DNA from: Streptomyces bikiniensis
GTDB taxonomy: Bacteria > Actinomycetota > Actinomycetes > Streptomycetales > Streptomycetaceae
Assembly: GCA_000716465.1 (NCBI GenBank)
Contig: JNWL01000036.1
Coordinates: forward strand, 1-64,000
Length of the DNA stretch: 64,000 nucleotides
Direction of reading: 5' to 3'
Under the pieces are notes generated by a model. It did not search any database. It saw only the letters and a program-made list of their open reading frames with translations, and had not been told where the DNA came from. Both the position numbers and the translations under genes were made by a program. The number at the start of each line of letters is the position of its first letter. Position 1 is the first letter of the stretch. Positions 1 through 8,167 of the stretch are shown piece after piece.

Positions 1-45
1 GTGGAGGGGTGGGGGGAGGGAGGGTGGGGGGGGAGGGGCGGGGGA
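1..45. other. G-rich tract at window edge
   Basis: This stretch is almost entirely G on the plus strand, with more than four runs of three to eight G separated by one or two bases. It lies just downstream of the TetR gene stop. Such a tract could form a G-quadruplex, but it may only be the tail of a neighbouring untranslated region. No gene is visible in it. Confidence 0.5.
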
Positions 46-69
46 AGCCCCCGGATTTTCTTCGGGCGG

Positions 70-660
70 TCAGGCCGGGGGGCCGTTGACGCCGTGGAGG
101 GCCATCGTGACCGCCGCTTCGGTGATGTCCGCGGGGTCTTCGGCCGCGCCGAGTTCGAGGCGGCGGACGGCGGCGTCGACGACGCCCTGGAGGAGCATGG
201 CGGCCAGGCGGGGCCGGGGCCGGCCGAGGGCGGCGAGCGCTTCGACCACCATGGAGACGAGGCCGCCGTGGGCCGCGCGGATCTTCTCGCGGGCGCCGTC
301 GTCCAGCTCGCCGGCGGAGATGGCGACGACCGCGCGGTGACGCCGGTCCCCGACCAGTTCCAGCTGCTTGCGGACGTACGCCTCGATCTTGCCCTGGGGC
401 GTCTCCGCGTCGGCCATGGCCAGCTCGACCTCGGCGGCCCAGACCGGGAAGTCGACGGCGCACAACTCCTCGACGACGGCGGCGCGCGATCGGAAGTACT
501 CGTAGACCGACGAGCGGGCCAGGCCCGTGCGCTCGGCGAGCGCGGGGAAGGTCAGCGCCTCCGTCCCGCCCTCGGACAGCAGGGAACGCGCGGCGTCCAG
601 CAGGGCGCCGCGCTGCATCGTCCGGTGCTCGGCCACGGAGGCCGCTCGAATCCTGGGCAC
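70..660 (-). CDS. TetR/AcrR family transcriptional regulator
   Basis: The 196-residue protein has the usual TetR size. A helix-turn-helix lies at about residues 38-57, with the motif LAERTGLARSSVYEYF, and the remainder is helical and poorly conserved, as expected for a ligand-binding domain. Its targets cannot be read from the sequence. It follows whiG on the same strand after a 29 bp gap. The GTG start has no good ribosome binding site, but a TACAGT box lies 6 nt upstream, which suggests a leaderless mRNA. A later ATG at residue 15 is a less likely start because it sits at the edge of the DNA-binding domain. Confidence 0.85.
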   Translation of the reverse strand: MPRIRAASVAEHRTMQRGALLDAARSLLSEGGTEALTFPALAERTGLARSSVYEYFRSRAAVVEELCAVDFPVWAAEVELAMADAETPQGKIEAYVRKQLELVGDRRHRAVVAISAGELDDGAREKIRAAHGGLVSMVVEALAALGRPRPRLAAMLLQGVVDAAVRRLELGAAEDPADITEAAVTMALHGVNGPPA

Positions 661-666
661 GGCTCC

Positions 667-672
667 ACTGTA
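667..672 (-). promoter_or_regulatory. -10 box of the TetR gene, leaderless type
   Basis: TACAGT on the minus strand fits the actinobacterial -10 pattern TAnnnT and is followed after 6 nt by the GTG start of the TetR gene. No convincing -35 hexamer is seen 17 bp upstream. Confidence 0.4.
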
Positions 673-689
673 CGACCGGACCGCCGTGC

Positions 690-1526
690 TCAGCGTCCGA
701 CGTCGGCCAGCTTGGCCCGGAGCTGGAGGACGGACTTGGTGTGGATCTGGCTGACGCGGCTCTCGGTGACGCCGAGCACGTGGCCGATCTCGGCGAGCGT
801 GAGGCCTTCGTAGTAGTAGAGGGTGACGACCGTCTTCTCGCGTTCGGGGAGCGTGTTGATGGCGCGGGCGAGCAGTCGGCGCAGCTCGCGGTCCTCGGCG
901 ATCTCGACGGGGTTGTCGGCGGCCGTGTCCTCCAGCGTGTCCATCAGGGAGAGCCGGTCGCCGCCCTCACCGCCGACGTGTAGCAGCTCCTCCAGGGCGA
1001 CCACGTTGGCCAGGGACAACTGGCTGAAGACCGAGTGCAGTTCCTCCAGTGTGATGTCCATCTCCGCGGCGACCTCGCTCTCGGAGGGGGTGCGGCGGAG
1101 CTGGGCCTCCAGGGTGGCGTAGGCACGTTCGACGTTGCGCGCCTTCTGGCGGACGGAGCGCGGGATCCAGTCGAGGGCGCGGAGCTCGTCGATCATGGCG
1201 CCGCGGATGCGGGTGATGGCGTACGTCTCGAACTTGATGGCGCGCTCGACGTCGAACTTCTCGATGGCGTCGATGAGGCCGAAGACTCCGGAGGAGACGA
1301 AGTCGGCCTGCTCCACGTTGGAGGGCAGGCCGACGCTGACCCGTCCCGCGACGTACTTGACGAGGGGCGAGTAGTGCAGGATCAGCTGCTCCCGCAGCCG
1401 CTCGTCGCCCGTGTCCTTGTACGAGCGCCATAGTTCGTCGAGGGAGGTCGGTGCCGGCGGTCGCACGGTGCCCCGGGCTGCTGGGGGCACCGCAGCGCGG
1501 TCAGACCCGGAGGTGTGCTGGGGCAT
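690..1526 (-). CDS. whiG: RNA polymerase sigma factor WhiG (sigma-28 family)
   Basis: WhiG is the sigma factor that commits Streptomyces aerial hyphae to sporulation. The 278-residue protein has region 2 at about residues 45-125, including a conserved segment around [18 protein letters not shown], and a region 4 helix-turn-helix near the C-terminus ([19 protein letters not shown]). Length and both regions match the FliA/WhiG group of motility-type sigma factors. The ATG start is preceded by an AAGGC ribosome binding site. It lies alone between dprA and the TetR gene. The proline- and alanine-rich first 25 residues are probably disordered. Confidence 0.96.
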   Translation of the reverse strand: MPQHTSGSDRAAVPPAARGTVRPPAPTSLDELWRSYKDTGDERLREQLILHYSPLVKYVAGRVSVGLPSNVEQADFVSSGVFGLIDAIEKFDVERAIKFETYAITRIRGAMIDELRALDWIPRSVRQKARNVERAYATLEAQLRRTPSESEVAAEMDITLEELHSVFSQLSLANVVALEELLHVGGEGGDRLSLMDTLEDTAADNPVEIAEDRELRRLLARAINTLPEREKTVVTLYYYEGLTLAEIGHVLGVTESRVSQIHTKSVLQLRAKLADVGR

Positions 1527-1771
1527 GCGTTGCCTTGAGCCGTTCTGCTGTGGGGTGTGTCGGGGTGGATGAGGGTGTCGTGGAGGGAATCCCGGTGAGC
1601 GTAGCGTGAGTGTGCCGTCGCGGTGAGCGAACGTCGGTGGATCGCGCCGCTCCGGGTGGACGCCGTCGACCGCATCTTCGAACCGGGACCGTGGCGCGGG
1701 TCGGCCCCTCGGGTGCGGCCGAGAGAACTCGATTGTTCATCGCCTTCACCTTTTCACCCGAATGCTCCGGG

Positions 1772-3079
1772 TCAAGTACCGCCTCGCCGCGCGTTCGACG
1801 CCGGTGTGGCGGTGTTCGTCAACTGCCAGCCCGCTCCGTACCGTTCGACGAAGCCGAGGGAGTGGAGTTCGTACAGCTTGGCGAGGGTCTCGTCGGGGTG
1901 GGTGCCGGCGCGGCGGGCGATGGCGGTGGTGGGGGTCGGGCCGTGGGCGGGGACGGCCTCCAGGACGTGTGCCGTGGCGGGGGCGAGGAGGTCGCGGGGC
2001 AGGACGGGTCCTCGGCGCGTCGGGGCGAGCTGGCCCATGTCCCCGACGAGCTCGACGATCTCCTCGGCGTCGGTGACGAGGGTGGCGTCGCCGCGCAGGA
2101 GTTCGTGGACGCCCGCGGAGAGGGCGCTGGTGACCGGTCCGGGCACGCCCATGGTGTGGCGGCCGAGCCGGGTGGCGGCGCGGGCGGTGGAGAGGGAGCC
2201 GCTGCGGTGCTGCGCCTCGACCACGACGGTTCCGCGGGTGAGGGCGGCGATGACGCGGTTGCGGAGGATGAAGCGACTGGGGGTGGGGTGGCTTCCGGGC
2301 GGCAACTCTCCTGCGACGAGGCCCTGTTCGGCGACGCGCCGGATGAGCCGGTCGTGGCCGCGGGGATAGGAGACGTCGACGCCGCAGGCGAGGACGGCGA
2401 TGGTGGCGCCGTCGGCGGCGAGGGCGCCCCGGTGGGCCGCGGCGTCGATGCCGTAGGCGGCCCCGGAGACGACGACCCAGCCCTTTCTCGCGAGGCTGGT
2501 GGCGAGGTCGGTGGCGACGTGGGCGCCGTAGGGGGTGCAGGCGCGGGCGCCGACGAGCGCGACGGAGCGCAGGGCCCAGGTGCGCAGGTCGGCGGGGCCC
2601 CGGAGCCAGAGGCCGACGGGGCGGGCGTCTCCGAGGTCGTCGAGTTGCCGGGGCCATTCGGTGTCGCCGGGGACGAGGAACCGGCCACCGAGGGCGTGGA
2701 CGGCGTCGAGGTCGCGGGCGGGTTCGGCGGCGGCGGCGCGCAGGCGCCAGGAGGCGACGCGCTTGCGGCCGGTGCCGGGGAAGGGGCCTTCGCCGGGGCG
2801 GGTGTCGCCGTCGGGACGGGTGTCGTCGGGGCGGGTCTCTTCGGGGCGCAGGAGTCGTTCCAGGAAGCCGGTGGCTCCGTACCGGCGGATCCAGCGACCG
2901 GCGTGTTCGTCGCCTGGTTCGACGGTACGGGTGAGGGCGGCACGGGCGAGCCGTTCGTCCGTGGGAGCGGCGGGTGCGGTGGGAGCGACGGGGCCGCCGG
3001 ACGTGGCGGGGACGTCAGGGGTGGAGGGAGCATCAGGGGTGGTGGGGACGTCGGGGGTGTCAGGGGCGGCGAAGGTCAT
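1772..3079 (-). CDS. dprA: DNA-processing protein DprA
   Basis: DprA binds single-stranded DNA and loads RecA during transformation; its role in Streptomyces is not settled. The 435-residue protein carries the Rossmann-like DprA domain at about residues 130-340, with VALVGARACTPYG and SGAAYGIDAAAHRGAL, and a C-terminal winged helix at about 365-425. The first 100 residues are unusual: a Pro/Thr/Asp-rich segment, then TRPD-type repeats near 83-96, both probably disordered. The ATG overlaps the stop of the upstream comM/yifB gene by 4 bp, which fixes the start and suggests translational coupling. Confidence 0.94.
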   Translation of the reverse strand: MTFAAPDTPDVPTTPDAPSTPDVPATSGGPVAPTAPAAPTDERLARAALTRTVEPGDEHAGRWIRRYGATGFLERLLRPEETRPDDTRPDGDTRPGEGPFPGTGRKRVASWRLRAAAAEPARDLDAVHALGGRFLVPGDTEWPRQLDDLGDARPVGLWLRGPADLRTWALRSVALVGARACTPYGAHVATDLATSLARKGWVVVSGAAYGIDAAAHRGALAADGATIAVLACGVDVSYPRGHDRLIRRVAEQGLVAGELPPGSHPTPSRFILRNRVIAALTRGTVVVEAQHRSGSLSTARAATRLGRHTMGVPGPVTSALSAGVHELLRGDATLVTDAEEIVELVGDMGQLAPTRRGPVLPRDLLAPATAHVLEAVPAHGPTPTTAIARRAGTHPDETLAKLYELHSLGFVERYGAGWQLTNTATPASNARRGGT

Positions 3080-4689
3080 GCCCGGTCCCCCGTTCCGACG
3101 GGTACGCCGCGGGTGACGCCGGTGCGCATCTCCAGGGCGAGGGCGACGTCCTGGTGGTCGGGCCGGTCGTGTCCGGCCAGGTCGGCGACGGTCCAGGCGA
3201 CGCGCAGGACGCGGTCGAGGCCGCGGGCGGTGAGGAGGCCGCGTTCGATGTCGCGTTCGGCTTCGACGAGGGCTCCCGGCGCGGCGTGGTAGCGGGTGCG
3301 GAGCTCGTGGCCGGGGATCTCGCTGTTGACGCTCCAGGGTGTGTCGGCGAGCCGGGCGGCGGCCCGGTCGCGGGCCTCGCGGACGCGCGCGGCGACGACT
3401 GCGGTGCTCTCTCCCCTGCCGCCCTGCCCGAGGAGGTCGGCGCGGGTGACGGGCTCGGCCTCGACCCGGAGGTCGACCCGGTCGAGCAGGGGCCCGGAGA
3501 GGCGCGCCTGGTAGCGGCGGACGAGTGAGGGCGGGCATTCGCAGCCGGCTCCGTGCAGGGTGTGCCGTCCGCAGGGGCAGGGGTTGGCGGCGAGGGCGAG
3601 GAGGAAGCGGGCGGGGAGGCGGACGACTCCGGCGGCGCGGGCGATGACGACGTGCCCGGATTCGAGGGGCTGGCGGAGCGCGTCGAGCGCCTTGCCCGAG
3701 AATTCCGGGGCTTCGTCCAGAAACAGGATGCCGCGGTGGGCGAGGGAGACGGCGCCGGGCCTGGGGAGCCCGTTCCCGCCACCGACGAGGGACTGCATGG
3801 TGGCGGAGTGGTGGGGCGCGCAGTAGGGGGCGCGGCGGACGAGGGGTTCGCCGGGCGGGAGGATGCCGGCGACGGAGTGGACGGCGGTGACCTCCAGGGA
3901 CTCCTGTCGGGTGAGGGGCGGGAGGATGCCGGGGAGGCGTTCGGCCAGCATGGTCTTCCCCGCGCCGGGCGGTCCCGAGAGCAGCAGGTGGTGGCTGCCG
4001 GCGGCGGCGATCTCCAGGGCGCGACGGGCGTGGTGCTGGCCCGCGACGTCGGCGAGGTCGGGCCCTTCGGCGGGATCGGCGGCGAGTCCGGTACCGATGC
4101 CGGCGCCGGGGACGAGGAGCCCGGCGAGCATGGCGTCGGGTCGTCCTTCCTCGGTGGGTTCCTCGTCGGGGACGGGTTCGTCGGTGAGGACGGCGATCAG
4201 CTGGCGGAGGCTGCGGACGCCGAGGACGGAGACGCCGGGGACGAGCGAGGCCTCGCCGGCGGTCTGCTCGGGGACGACGACCTGCCGGTATCCGGCGTCG
4301 GCGGCGGCGAGGACGGCGGGCAGGATGCCGCGGACGGGGCGGACGCGTCCGTCGAGTCCGAGTTCGCCGATGAGGACGAGGTCGGCGATGGTGCGCGGGT
4401 CGATCCGCTCGGCGGCACCGAGGACCGCGGCGGCGACAGCGAGGTCGAAACCGCTGCCGCCCTTGGGGACGGATGCCGGGCTGAGGCCGACGGTGAGCTT
4501 CTTCTGGGGCCATTCGGCGCCGGAGTTGACGACGGCGGCACGGACGCGGTCGCGGCTCTCGGTGAGGCTCTTGTCGGGGAGGCCGACGAGGGCGAAGGCG
4601 GCGACGCCGGGTTCGAGGTCGGCCTGCACTTCGACGACGACGCCCTCGACGCCGACGAGGGCGACGGAGCAGGTGCGGGCGAACCCCAT
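3076..4689 (-). CDS. comM: YifB/ComM family Mg-chelatase-like AAA+ ATPase
   Basis: This 537-residue protein has an N-terminal Lon-protease-like S5 fold domain (about 1-170), a Mg-chelatase AAA+ module with Walker A GPPGAGKT at 239-246 and a Walker B ending in LFLDEAPEF, and a C-terminal magnesium-chelatase-like domain. ComM in transforming bacteria is a hexameric helicase that extends branch migration during recombination. Its position between yraN and dprA is the standard actinobacterial arrangement. It starts 1 bp after the yraN stop and overlaps dprA by 4 bp, so the three genes probably form one transcript. Confidence 0.94.
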   Translation of the reverse strand: MGFARTCSVALVGVEGVVVEVQADLEPGVAAFALVGLPDKSLTESRDRVRAAVVNSGAEWPQKKLTVGLSPASVPKGGSGFDLAVAAAVLGAAERIDPRTIADLVLIGELGLDGRVRPVRGILPAVLAAADAGYRQVVVPEQTAGEASLVPGVSVLGVRSLRQLIAVLTDEPVPDEEPTEEGRPDAMLAGLLVPGAGIGTGLAADPAEGPDLADVAGQHHARRALEIAAAGSHHLLLSGPPGAGKTMLAERLPGILPPLTRQESLEVTAVHSVAGILPPGEPLVRRAPYCAPHHSATMQSLVGGGNGLPRPGAVSLAHRGILFLDEAPEFSGKALDALRQPLESGHVVIARAAGVVRLPARFLLALAANPCPCGRHTLHGAGCECPPSLVRRYQARLSGPLLDRVDLRVEAEPVTRADLLGQGGRGESTAVVAARVREARDRAAARLADTPWSVNSEIPGHELRTRYHAAPGALVEAERDIERGLLTARGLDRVLRVAWTVADLAGHDRPDHQDVALALEMRTGVTRGVPVGTGDRA

Positions 4690-4690
4690 C

Positions 4691-5155
4691 TCAGGCCACC
4701 CCCCGGGCGTGGGTGAGGACGGGGGCGCCGCGGCGGGGCAGGACGATGCCGACGAGGTCGATGCGCACGCCGCCGGCGGGGGCCGGGGTGCCGCTGCGGT
4801 CGAGCCAGCAGGCGGCGAGGCGGCGGAGCCGTTCGGCCTTGCGGGGCGTGACGGCGGACATCGGGTGCTCGTAGGAGCCGTGGCGCCGGGTCTTGACCTC
4901 GCAGATGACGAGGGTGTCGCCGTCGCGGGCGACGATGTCGATCTCTCCGGCCCGGCCGCAGCGCCAGTTGCGGGCGAGGACGCGCATGCCGGCCTCGATG
5001 AGTCGGCGGGCCGCCAGTTCCTCCCCGTACCGTCCGAGCGCGCGAGTGGCGCCGGCCTTGCCGGGCGTGTCGGTCGTACCAGTCGTATTGGCCGTGTCGG
5101 TCGTACTGGTCGTGTCGGCCGTGCCGGTTGTACTGGTCGTATCGGTCGTATTCAT
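4691..5155 (-). CDS. YraN family (UPF0102) nuclease-fold protein
   Basis: The C-terminal 120 residues carry the YraN fold: [13 protein letters not shown], then [22 protein letters not shown], which contains the PD-(D/E)XK acidic and lysine residues. The cellular role of the family is unclear. The ATG at 5155 is chosen because GGAGGTGG lies 6 bp upstream; an open frame 30 codons longer exists but has no such site. Residues 1-32 are an unusual Thr-rich tail with a Thr-Thr-X pattern encoded by a 9-bp tandem repeat. The family normally has only a few residues before the GRYGE motif, so this tail is an extension. Confidence 0.88.
   Translation of the reverse strand: MNTTDTTSTTGTADTTSTTDTANTTGTTDTPGKAGATRALGRYGEELAARRLIEAGMRVLARNWRCGRAGEIDIVARDGDTLVICEVKTRRHGSYEHPMSAVTPRKAERLRRLAACWLDRSGTPAPAGGVRIDLVGIVLPRRGAPVLTHARGVA
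5070..5152 (-). repeat. 9-bp minisatellite in the yraN 5' end
   Basis: About nine copies of a 9-bp unit of the form GTCGTACTG or GTCGTGTCG on the plus strand encode a Thr-Thr-X series at the N-terminus of YraN. The copies differ by one or two bases. Confidence 0.8.
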
Positions 5156-5285
5156 ACGGACCACCTCCGTCACCGACTGTGACGGGGTGGGGCATTCCGT
5201 GTGCGGCGCTGTGGACGACCGGGGGGTTGTGGAAAACCCTCTCACCCGTGGGGGTGCGTTTCCCGTGGCACCCCCACCGCCGTCC

Positions 5286-5594
5286 TCAGCTGCCGGGGAG
5301 TTCGAGGTCGCTCTTGTTGAGCTCCTCGATGTTCACGTCCTTGAACGTGAGGACGCGGACCTGCTTCACGAACCTGGCCGGCCTGTACATGTCCCAGACC
5401 CAGGCGTCGGCCATGCTGACCTCGAAGAAGACCTCTCCCTGAACCGAGTGCACCTGCATCTCGTAGTCGTTGGTGAGGTAGAAGCGTCGTTCGGTCTCGA
5501 TCACGTATTTGAACAGGCCGACGACGTCGCGGTACTCCCGGTAGAGCTTCAGCTCCATCTCGGTCTCGTACTTCTCGAGGTCCTCGGCGCTCAT
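5286..5594 (-). CDS. DUF2469 family protein
   Basis: This is a 102-residue protein of unknown function found almost universally in actinobacteria. It begins [20 protein letters not shown] and is acidic and rich in aromatic residues, with no membrane segment or signal peptide. The ATG at 5594 is chosen because it follows an AAGGGG site and matches the known family start; the frame remains open further upstream. It lies between the NUDIX gene and yraN, its usual neighbours. No biochemical role can be read from the sequence. Confidence 0.92.
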   Translation of the reverse strand: MSAEDLEKYETEMELKLYREYRDVVGLFKYVIETERRFYLTNDYEMQVHSVQGEVFFEVSMADAWVWDMYRPARFVKQVRVLTFKDVNIEELNKSDLELPGS

Positions 5595-5649
5595 GGCATG
5601 TTCCCCTTCAGCCGTGCGTCCCCCCATTGTGCGCCAGTCGTACGCGCCC

Positions 5650-6297
5650 CTAGACGATTTCCGGGGCGAGGACGACCGGCGTACGCGGAGGTCCCTCGTC
5701 GAGCAGCGTGCGCAGCAGCTCGGCGAGCCTGGTCGGGTACACCGTCTCACGGGCGGCCGACAGTTCGGCGGAGGTCCACCATCTCAGGCCCGAGAGACTG
5801 CGGGTCTCCAGCTCCGTGAGGGCCTGCGGCCCGGGCGCGGCATCGGCCCGGCGGGTGCGGGCGAGGTAGTACCACTCGTCCTGGTCCCAGCGGCGTCCGG
5901 CGAAGGGGAAGGAGCAGTGCCGGGTCCAGAGCACGGGCCCGAGGTCGACGTCGGTGATGCCGGTCTCCTCCGCGAGCTCGCGAAGCGCCGCTTTCTCCCG
6001 GGTCTCGTCGCCCTCCAGGCCTCCTCCGGGGGTGAACCACCAGGTGAGACCGGGGTCATCGGGCTCGTGGCCGTGCAGCAGCAGGACGCGGTCGTCGGGG
6101 TCGAGCAGGACGACCCGCGCGACCTTCCGCACCACGGGCCCCGCGCCCGTATCCGTATCCGTATCCACGCCTGTGCCTGTGCCCGTACCCGTACCCGTAT
6201 CCACGCCCGTGCCTGTGCCCGTACCCGTATCCACGCCCGCGCACGTATCCACGCCCGTACCCATATCCGCGTCCGCGCCCCGTGCACGCTCCGTCAT
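5650..6297 (-). CDS. NUDIX hydrolase with repetitive N-terminal tail
   Basis: The NUDIX box is visible as GGGLEGDETREKAALRELAEETGI, matching the Gx5Ex7REUxEEx2GU pattern, so the protein should hydrolyse a nucleoside diphosphate linked to another moiety; the substrate is unknown. It has 215 residues, but the first 50 are a low-complexity Gly-Thr-Val-Asp tail built from repeats such as GTGTGTGVDT. The catalytic domain starts near residue 55. The ATG overlaps the stop of the sipZ gene by 4 bp. A later start inside the repeat is possible but lacks a clear ribosome site. Confidence 0.88.
   Translation of the reverse strand: MTERARGADADMGTGVDTCAGVDTGTGTGTGVDTGTGTGTGTGVDTDTDTGAGPVVRKVARVVLLDPDDRVLLLHGHEPDDPGLTWWFTPGGGLEGDETREKAALRELAEETGITDVDLGPVLWTRHCSFPFAGRRWDQDEWYYLARTRRADAAPGPQALTELETRSLSGLRWWTSAELSAARETVYPTRLAELLRTLLDEGPPRTPVVLAPEIV
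6140..6275 (-). repeat. short tandem repeats in the NUDIX gene 5' end
   Basis: Hexamer-like units CCCGTA, CCCGTG and TCCACG recur in blocks of 18-36 bp on the plus strand and keep the frame, giving alternating Gly-Thr and Val-Asp-Thr. Copy number could change without a frameshift. Confidence 0.8.
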
Positions 6298-7160
6298 GTC
6301 CCCGCCCCCGTCCTCTTCCCGGCTCCGGCAGACCCGGTCGCGGCCGCTCCAGGCCCGGACGCCCCAGGCCCGGGCGCCCCAGTTCCGGGCGTCCCAGTTC
6401 CGGGCGTCTCGGACCCGGTCCCGGTCCGCCGGCCGTCCGTCCGCCGGTTCAGGACCCGGGACGCCGGCCCGTACGCGGCCCCCGCGAAGACCAGTACGGC
6501 GCCGGCCGTGATCATCGTGAGGAGGGTCTTGAACGGCCCGGGCTCGGAGAGACCGCCGGGGAGGCCGGCGAAGCCCGCCGGGCGGTCCAGGAGGCCCTCG
6601 GCGGGCCAGACGACGGCGTCGACCCTGGCGACGACCGTGGAGCGGGGCACGGAGCCCCGGCCCGCGTCTTCGAGATGGGTGCGGGAGTCGAGGGAGGTGT
6701 ACCGGTCGTCACCGAGGAGGAAGAGGCTGTCCTCGGGGACGGTCACGGAGAAATCCTGGTCGGAGGCGGTCTTCCGGCCGTTCAGGCCGGGCCCGACGTA
6801 CGGCTCGTCGACGGCCCTGCCGTCGACGGTGAGCCGCCCGCTCCCGTCGCAGCAGGCGACGGTGTCGCCGCCGACGGCCACGACCCGCTTGACCATGGGC
6901 GAGGAGCCCCACAGCGGGTCCTCGAAGACGACGACGTCGCCGCGCTTCACCTCGGCCCCGTCGATGCGCTCGGCGAGCACGCGGGAGTTGACGTCGAGGG
7001 TGGGGGTCATGGAGTCGGTGGGGACGGTGTACGGCCGGTAGACCAGGGCGCCCCAGACGAACCCGCCGAGGAAGAGCGCACAGCCGACGGCCACGGTCAG
7101 CCCCGACAGCACGCTGCCGAGGCGGCCGTGGCCGCCCTTGGTCCGTATGGTTCCGCTCAT
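6294..7160 (-). CDS. sipZ: type I signal peptidase SipZ
   Basis: This membrane protease removes signal peptides from secreted proteins on the outer face of the membrane. The 288-residue protein has an N-terminal membrane helix (about residues 16-38), the catalytic serine in TVPTDSMTPTLDV, the general-base lysine in VKRVVAVGGDTV, and a second hydrophobic segment near the C-terminus (LLTMITAGAVLVFAGAAYG). It is the last of four adjacent paralogues. The ATG at 7160 is preferred; a GTG two codons earlier is also possible. It overlaps the NUDIX gene start by 4 bp. Confidence 0.92.
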   Translation of the reverse strand: MSGTIRTKGGHGRLGSVLSGLTVAVGCALFLGGFVWGALVYRPYTVPTDSMTPTLDVNSRVLAERIDGAEVKRGDVVVFEDPLWGSSPMVKRVVAVGGDTVACCDGSGRLTVDGRAVDEPYVGPGLNGRKTASDQDFSVTVPEDSLFLLGDDRYTSLDSRTHLEDAGRGSVPRSTVVARVDAVVWPAEGLLDRPAGFAGLPGGLSEPGPFKTLLTMITAGAVLVFAGAAYGPASRVLNRRTDGRRTGTGSETPGTGTPGTGAPGPGASGPGAAATGSAGAGKRTGAGT

Positions 7161-7213
7161 GTGCACCCCAGAGGTCTGTCGACGGTCCGGGACGGCACAC
7201 TACCCGCGGGTCG

Positions 7214-8167
7214 TTACCCGGCGGTATGCCGCGCGAGCTGCTTCTTCCGGCGCCACAGCACCAGCGGGAGCGCCCCGGCGAGGCTCGCCGCGCCGAGCGG
7301 GGCGGCGGCCACCGCCTGGTTCAGGGCGGGGTTGTCGAAGATGCCCGGCACGGGGAGCGTGGCCCAGCGGGTGACCGGCCAGGCGACGACGACGGCGCGG
7401 CCCACGACCAGGTCGTTGGAGACGGTGCCGCCGCCGGGAAGCTCCTGGTGGAAGCGGGAGTCCAGCGAGTTCTGGCGGTTGTCGCCCATGACCCAGATGC
7501 GGCCCTCGGGGACCTTGACCGGGCCGAAGGAGTCCTGGCAGGGGACGGAGCCGGGGTAGAGGTACGAGGTCTCGTCGAGCGGCACCCCGTTGAGGACGAC
7601 CTTGCCGCCCTCCTTGCAGGAGACGGTGTCGCCGCCGACGGCGATGACGCGCTTGATGAGGTCCTTCTCCTCGGCGGACGGCATGAGGCCGATGAAGCTG
7701 AGGAACTTCTGCACCACGTTCGGCTTGGGCGTCACGGCGGTCTCCAGCCAGCCGCCCGGGTCGTGGAAGACGACGACCTCGCCGCGCTCGGGCTCGGAGC
7801 CGAACCAGGGGGTCAGCTTGTCGACGAGGACCCGGTCGCCCTTCTTGAGGGCGTTCATCATCGATTCCGAGGGGATCGAGAACGCCTGCACCAGGAAGGT
7901 CTTGATCAGCAGGGCGAGCACCAGCGCGATGCCGACGAGGAGGGGCAGCTCCTTCCAGAAGGAACGCTGCTTCTTGGGGGGCCGGCCGGCCCCGCCCGTT
8001 CCGTCGCCGTGCGGCGTCCCGTCACCGTGCGGCGTCCCGTCGCCGTGCGACACCTCGTCATCCGTCACGTTGCCACCCGCCACGTCGTCAGCCCTGGCCT
8101 CGTCGGCCCTCTTCTCGGGCCCATCGTGTCCGGATCGTGCGCCGACGGCCAAATCCCCCACATCCAC
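7214..8167 (-). CDS. sipY: type I signal peptidase SipY
   Basis: This is the third gene of the signal peptidase cluster, encoding 317 residues. Residues 1-65 are hydrophilic and include three copies of HGDGTP, followed by a membrane helix around ELPLLVGIALVLALLIKTFL. The catalytic serine is in IPSESMMNAL and the lysine in IKRVIAVGGDTV. A C-terminal hydrophobic stretch and KKK motif suggest a second membrane anchor. The frame overlaps the end of sipX by 80 bp; this start is kept because the overlap encodes a sensible hydrophilic tail, but a shorter form is possible. Confidence 0.9.
   Translation of the reverse strand: MDVGDLAVGARSGHDGPEKRADEARADDVAGGNVTDDEVSHGDGTPHGDGTPHGDGTGGAGRPPKKQRSFWKELPLLVGIALVLALLIKTFLVQAFSIPSESMMNALKKGDRVLVDKLTPWFGSEPERGEVVVFHDPGGWLETAVTPKPNVVQKFLSFIGLMPSAEEKDLIKRVIAVGGDTVSCKEGGKVVLNGVPLDETSYLYPGSVPCQDSFGPVKVPEGRIWVMGDNRQNSLDSRFHQELPGGGTVSNDLVVGRAVVVAWPVTRWATLPVPGIFDNPALNQAVAAAPLGAASLAGALPLVLWRRKKQLARHTAG

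Noticed and set aside
8088..8167. Frameshift at the sipX/sipY junction
   Set aside because: The 80-bp overlap is between two intact frames, each with complete catalytic motifs; the overlap encodes only hydrophilic tails.
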